34,189 nucleotides of DNA, from NCBI GenBank assembly GCA_017517605.1, contig JAFWYQ010000027.1, positions 1 to 34,189 of the forward strand, in the 5' to 3' direction. The translations under genes were made by a program, and so were the position numbers. The notes below the pieces were generated by a model. That model was not told the DNA's origin. It saw only the letters and a list, made by a program, of their open reading frames with translations, and ran no database searches. The DNA comes from Bacteroidaceae bacterium. Its GTDB lineage: Bacteria > Bacteroidota > Bacteroidia > Bacteroidales > Bacteroidaceae. Numbering within the stretch: the first letter of the stretch is position 1; every line of letters begins with the position of its first letter. Positions 30,865 to 34,189 of the stretch are shown here, piece by piece.

Positions 30865-31293
30865 TTACTCTGCTACCTCTTCAGCTGCCTCTTCTGCGGG
30901 TTCCTCGAAATCGGCCATATCGTTGTCCACGAGGATGTTGTACCACGAGATGAGTTTCTTGATGTCGTTGTTGTAGACGCGGTCGCGGTCGTAGTTGGGG
31001 AGCACGGCAGCCATGTATTCGTGCAGGTCGTTGGCGCTGGCCTTCTTGGGGTCGATGGTGGCGGGTTTGCCTTCTTCCTTGGCCTTTACGTTGGCAAATA
31101 CTTTGTAGAGGGGTACTTCCTCTTCGTCGGTGTACATGGCGATGTCGCCCAGGGAGATTACCTTGTCGGTGCCGTGTACGGGTTGACGTTTCTTGGTGGC
31201 ATCGAGTGCCTCTACAATCAACATGTTTTTTCCGCGTGAGATTAATTTATATAATCCGGGTTTGCCTGATATAGACAGAATAGTTCTTAACAT
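30865..31293 (-). CDS. DUF5606 family protein, 142 aa
   Basis: Small cytoplasmic protein of a Bacteroidetes-specific family. The N-terminus (MLRTILSISGKPGLYKLISR) and the block GTDKVISLGDIAMYTDEEEV are characteristic. The tail is acidic and alanine-rich (EEPAEEAAEEVAE). No signal peptide, membrane segment or catalytic motif is seen and the function is unknown. It follows coaE by 63 bases, as in other Bacteroidales, but has its own promoter whose -33 element lies in the end of coaE. It ends at a strong terminator. Confidence 0.88.
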   Translation of the reverse strand: MLRTILSISGKPGLYKLISRGKNMLIVEALDATKKRQPVHGTDKVISLGDIAMYTDEEEVPLYKVFANVKAKEEGKPATIDPKKASANDLHEYMAAVLPNYDRDRVYNNDIKKLISWYNILVDNDMADFEEPAEEAAEEVAE

Positions 31294-31344
31294 AGTCGTA
31301 ATTTCTTTTTTTTATTTTAGTTGTTCGTTAATTGAAATCGGGCG

Positions 31345-31376
31345 CAAAAGTAACATTCACTTGCGAGATAGACAAA
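31345..31376 (-). promoter_or_regulatory. Full Bacteroidetes promoter for DUF5606
   Basis: On the minus strand TTTG (31373-31376), a 20-base spacer and TACTTTTG (31345-31352). The -33 part overlaps the last codons of coaE. The ATG at 31293 lies about 50 bases downstream. Confidence 0.75.
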
Positions 31377-31965
31377 ATAAATTGGCTAAAATATCCAAAA
31401 TTTGTGGCAAGATGGCGTGATTGCCCTCATTATGGAGGGTAAAATCGGACAGACGGACCTTTTCTTCATCGGGCATTTGGCGTGCGATGCGTGCCTTGAT
31501 GGCTTCGGGGGTGGCGTGGTCGCGCTGGCAGGCCCGCTCTATCCTTATGGATTCGGGTGCATAGACGGTGAGTACTTTATCGGCCAAGGTGTTGAATCCG
31601 CTTTCGTAGAGGATGGCTGATTCGATGGCTACCCAAGGGGTGTGCTGGCGTTGTTTCCATTGTAGGAAATCTTCTTTGACGATGGGGTGTATGATGGCAT
31701 TTACCTGTTCGGCATGTGTGGAGCTTTCGAAGAGGTAGCTGGCCAGGGCAGTTTTGTTCAACGAACCGTCGGGGAGGTAGACGTGGTTGCCTACCAATTG
31801 GGTGAGCGCTTGTCGGATGGAGGGGTGGGAGTTGTTCAGCCGGCGGGCTTCGTTGTCGCTATTGTAGACGGGGATTCCCATGATGTGGAGGCAACGGGCA
31901 ACGACGGATTTTCCGCTACCTATGCCACCGGTGATGCCTAAAACGAGGGGAGAGGGCTGTATCAT
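31357..31965 (-). CDS. coaE: Dephospho-CoA kinase, 202 aa
   Basis: Catalyses the last step of coenzyme A synthesis, phosphorylation of the 3'-hydroxyl of dephospho-CoA. The P-loop is GITGGIGSGKS (10-20) and the CoA-binding residues lie in VYNSDNEARRL. The lid and C-terminal helices include RIERACQRDHATPEAIKARI and RQMPDEEKVRLSDF. The open frame extends further upstream, but the ATG at 31965 overlaps the ybbR stop as ATGA and gives the normal N-terminus, so it is chosen. Length is typical (about 200). Confidence 0.95.
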   Translation of the reverse strand: MIQPSPLVLGITGGIGSGKSVVARCLHIMGIPVYNSDNEARRLNNSHPSIRQALTQLVGNHVYLPDGSLNKTALASYLFESSTHAEQVNAIIHPIVKEDFLQWKQRQHTPWVAIESAILYESGFNTLADKVLTVYAPESIRIERACQRDHATPEAIKARIARQMPDEEKVRLSDFTLHNEGNHAILPQILDILANLFCLSRK

Positions 31966-32975
31966 GGTTGAATCTTTTGCTCGATAAGATACTCTACGCT
32001 GGTGGGCGAGAGGCGTATGTGGCTGATGTTGGCGGGTGCCTCTGTCAGCTGCAATTGGCAATGGTCGTTTGAGGGGGCTGCCAATAGAGTTTCGTATGAC
32101 ACGCCTACGATGAAGTCTTCTGCCGTGATTTCCTTGAAGTGTTGCATTCCTACCTGGAAGGTGATGTCTACTTTGGAGGGGAAGGTCTTCAGTTGCTTCT
32201 CGTCGGGGAAGTGGAAGCCGGTGATGGGTACACTTACCGTCTTCTCGGTAAGGATGTCGGCATAGTATTGCACGTCGGCCTTGTCGGGGATGAATTTGGC
32301 TCCTTTGACGGGTGAGATGGAGAGGGTGAAGTTGGTGGTGTCGGCAATGTCGCTAAGGTCCGTTTCTTGGGTATAGGCGGCATCGATGGAGTTCAAGATG
32401 TTCTTGGGAGCATATACCATGACAGAGTCGGGCATGATGCGTTGTCCGGTCAGGTAGTATTGGCGTTTGGTTGTGGCATTTCCTCTGATGCGTACGGGCA
32501 CCTTTTTGCCTTGGCCTTGGGTGTAGAATATTTCCAAAGTATCTGGGGTAATGTCTTTTACGCGTGTGGATACGACTAACTGGCTTTCTACTTTCTTTGT
32601 CAGTTCAGTGGTTATCAGGCGTATGTGATTACCTTTTTGACTGTATTCCTCGAAATCCAAAGTGACGGGGACAAGGCTTTGCCCTAACAGGTATTTCACC
32701 AATACGGTGCCTTTGTCTTCGAGTTTGAGACCAATTTCTTGGGGAATGTCGCTGGTGAACAGTACGTTTTCGGGTACATTCTTCAGGCGTAGGGGGACTG
32801 ATACTTCTGTCTCGTATACCTCGTCGAGGGTATGCAGAATCCAGAAAGTGGATGCGATGAATACGAAGAATAGAAAAAACAGGAACTCTCTGCATTGGGG
32901 GCTTTGCAGAAAGTTCCGTACTTTTTGCGCAAGATGCTTGCAGGCTTTCTGAGCCTCTTTTTTGTTGAATTTCAT
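31962..32975 (-). CDS. YbbR-like domain protein, 337 aa
   Basis: One N-terminal membrane anchor (residues of about 28-48, FLFFLFFVFIASTFWILHTL) precedes extracytoplasmic YbbR-type beta repeats (EVSVPLRLKNVPENVLFTSD; KVPVRIRGNATTKRQYYLTG; TVSVPITGFHFPDEKQLKTF). In Firmicutes the YbbR protein CdaR regulates the diadenylate cyclase CdaA; in Bacteroidetes the role is not established and no cyclase gene is adjacent here. The ATG at 32975 (MKFNKKEAQK) is preferred to the upstream ATG at 33017, which overlaps yajC. It overlaps coaE by four bases and lies 16 bases after yajC. Confidence 0.88.
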   Translation of the reverse strand: MKFNKKEAQKACKHLAQKVRNFLQSPQCREFLFFLFFVFIASTFWILHTLDEVYETEVSVPLRLKNVPENVLFTSDIPQEIGLKLEDKGTVLVKYLLGQSLVPVTLDFEEYSQKGNHIRLITTELTKKVESQLVVSTRVKDITPDTLEIFYTQGQGKKVPVRIRGNATTKRQYYLTGQRIMPDSVMVYAPKNILNSIDAAYTQETDLSDIADTTNFTLSISPVKGAKFIPDKADVQYYADILTEKTVSVPITGFHFPDEKQLKTFPSKVDITFQVGMQHFKEITAEDFIVGVSYETLLAAPSNDHCQLQLTEAPANISHIRLSPTSVEYLIEQKIQP

Positions 32976-32991
32976 CTTGCTTGGGAGAGGA

Positions 32992-33300
32992 TTAGTTGTT
33001 GGTGCCTTGTTGTGCATTGGCGAAGATAGAGTTGCGGTCTATCTTGATTTTCACGCCTGAAGCGATTTCCAATGTCACGGTAGTTACGTCCAAATCCTTG
33101 ATTTTACCATAGATGCCTCCGGCAGTTACAACGTCTTGTCCAACGGTGAGGTTGTTGCGGAAGTTCATGATTTCCTTTTGTTTCTTCTGTTGCGGACGAA
33201 TCATGAAGAAGTACATGATGGCAAAGATGGCTACCATCATAATAATCATAGAGAAGTTGCCTCCTCCGGCTGCCTGTAGCATAATTGTCAATACATTCAT
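32992..33300 (-). CDS. yajC: Preprotein translocase subunit YajC, 102 aa
   Basis: Single-pass inner-membrane accessory of the SecDF-YajC complex. An N-terminal membrane helix (about 18-37, MIIMMVAIFAIMYFFMIRPQ) is followed at once by the YajC hallmark RPQQKKQKE and the small beta domain DVVTAGGIYGKI and GVKIKIDRNSI. Length is normal. It sits between nusB (62 bases upstream) and ybbR (16 bases downstream) in a cluster conserved across Bacteroidales. Confidence 0.95.
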   Translation of the reverse strand: MNVLTIMLQAAGGGNFSMIIMMVAIFAIMYFFMIRPQQKKQKEIMNFRNNLTVGQDVVTAGGIYGKIKDLDVTTVTLEIASGVKIKIDRNSIFANAQQGTNN

Positions 33301-33362
33301 TGCTTTGATATTTTTTTAGGTTAGGAAAAAATTTTTTCTGTGTTGAAAACAAATTCGGGCGG

Positions 33363-34189
33363 TTAATTCTTCATCAACTTGCCCTCTTTTTTCAATTGAT
33401 TAACCACTGCATCCAACAATCCGTTGATGAAAGACGGGCTTTTGGGGGTGCTGTACAACTTGGCTATCTCCAAGTATTCGTTGATGGATACGCTGATGGG
33501 GATGTTGGGGAATGAGGTGATTTCGGCCAGTGCAATCTGGATGATGAGGCTGTCCATGAAGGTCAGACGCTTCAAATCCCAATTGCGTGCATTCTCGCCC
33601 ACCAAATGGAGATAATAGTCGGCATTCAGAATGGCACGGCGGAAAAGGCGGCGTGCAAAGTCGCGGTCTTCCTCGTCCTTGAACTCGGGAAGCAACTCTT
33701 GTTTGGCTCCGTTGCCCTCTTCGAACCGTTTGATGGTCTTCAGTACGAAGGTGTCCACAATCTCCTTGTCATCGTTCCAATAGAGGCTTTGTTCTTCCAG
33801 AATGGCATCCAGCTCCTCGTTGTTGAACACCAGATTCTTGTACAACTTGCGCCACAATTCGCGGTCTTCGGCATAACTGCTTGTTTCGGCAGCCATGTAT
33901 TCCTTATAGATGTCGCTCTCGATGATTTGGTTGTAGAAGGCCTTGACGAACTCCTCTTCGTTGATCCATGTCTTCTTTTGGGTTTCAACAAACTCGTTCA
34001 ATTGTTTGTTCACCTCCAACTGGGCGGCGAAGCGGTTTTCTGCAAACTTCATGTTCGGCATCAACTCCTCCTTTGTCGGACGCAGCTTAGCTTTGCCCAT
34101 CTCTATGCGCTTGTTGGCATATTGGGTGACGGCAACAATAAGTAGTAATAGGTAATTATATAGGTCGTAAGCTTTCGACAAGCTGAAGA
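33363..34189 (-). CDS. nusB: Transcription antitermination factor NusB, long Bacteroidetes form (5' end outside window)
   Basis: NusB binds BoxA RNA with NusE to support antitermination on rRNA operons. The frame runs off the right edge and the visible part begins FSLSKAYDLYNYLLLLIVAV. Bacteroidetes NusB proteins are about 300 residues, with an N-terminal extension to the 140-residue core of other bacteria. The C-terminal NusB core is seen in RLFRRAILNADYYLHLVGEN, LIQIALAEITSFPNIPISVS and INEYLEIAKLYSTPKSPSFI followed by NGLLDAV. About 25-35 residues are probably missing at the N-terminus. It starts the nusB-yajC-ybbR-coaE cluster. Confidence 0.93.
   Translation of the reverse strand, partial: FSLSKAYDLYNYLLLLIVAVTQYANKRIEMGKAKLRPTKEELMPNMKFAENRFAAQLEVNKQLNEFVETQKKTWINEEEFVKAFYNQIIESDIYKEYMAAETSSYAEDRELWRKLYKNLVFNNEELDAILEEQSLYWNDDKEIVDTFVLKTIKRFEEGNGAKQELLPEFKDEEDRDFARRLFRRAILNADYYLHLVGENARNWDLKRLTFMDSLIIQIALAEITSFPNIPISVSINEYLEIAKLYSTPKSPSFINGLLDAVVNQLKKEGKLMKN

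Noticed and set aside
31966-32061. N-terminal extension of coaE upstream of 31965
   Set aside because: It overlaps ybbR in another frame; the ATGA overlap and P-loop position support the start at 31965.
32976-33017. N-terminal extension of ybbR into yajC
   Set aside because: It would overlap the yajC coding end by 26 bases; ATG at 32975 gives a normal anchor position.

Overview
The window looks like chromosomal DNA of a Bacteroidales bacterium, most likely of the Bacteroides/Phocaeicola type. The reasons are the Bacteroidetes sigma-factor promoter pattern (TTTG, 19-21 bases, TAnnTTTG) in front of several genes, family-specific genes (long NusB, DUF5606, DUF4988, a BACON-domain lipoprotein, the MG2-type secreted protein), and the gene order nusB-yajC-ybbR-coaE-DUF5606. 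No tRNA, rRNA, CRISPR array or intact transposase was seen.

Layout. 1-176: start of a secreted BspA-like protein (minus strand, cut by the window edge). 368-888: copy L of a 521-base repeat with 12-base terminal inverted repeats. 990-2422: CCA-adding tRNA nucleotidyltransferase, interrupted by an apparent one-base deletion. 2549-4160: two small secreted proteins, one with a TonB C-terminal domain. 4354-12119 (minus strand): a TPR/transmembrane/coiled-coil/HTH lipoprotein, a large MG2-type secreted protein, a ComF-like phosphoribosyltransferase, an RluA-family pseudouridine synthase and an RlmD/RumA-type rRNA methyltransferase. 12350-15070 (plus strand): pyruvate phosphate dikinase with a clear promoter and terminator. 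15351-18307 (minus strand): rarA, a D-2-hydroxyacid dehydrogenase and a TRIC-family channel. 18760-20824 (plus strand): phosphate butyryltransferase and butyrate kinase, an acyl-CoA to acyl-phosphate to ATP module. 20946-22376 (minus strand): Na+/H+ antiporter NhaA.

22766-29016 is a visibly AT-rich block of three exported proteins on the minus strand, read in the order BACON lipoprotein, M6 zinc metalloprotease with a T9SS-like tail, DUF4988/DUF2135-like lipoprotein. It is preceded by a long leader (about 29017-29405) with its own promoter, several hairpins and an intrinsic-terminator-like structure just before the first gene. 29450-30800 is a gene-free repeat zone with copy R of the 521-base element (inverted relative to copy L), two copies of a REP-like hairpin repeat and other palindromes. 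30865-34189 (minus strand) is a housekeeping cluster: nusB (partial), yajC, ybbR, coaE and DUF5606.

The best candidates for undescribed biology are the structured leader RNA in front of the exported-protein operon and the 521-base palindrome-rich repeat. The frameshift in cca is either a sequencing error or a real lesion in an important gene.
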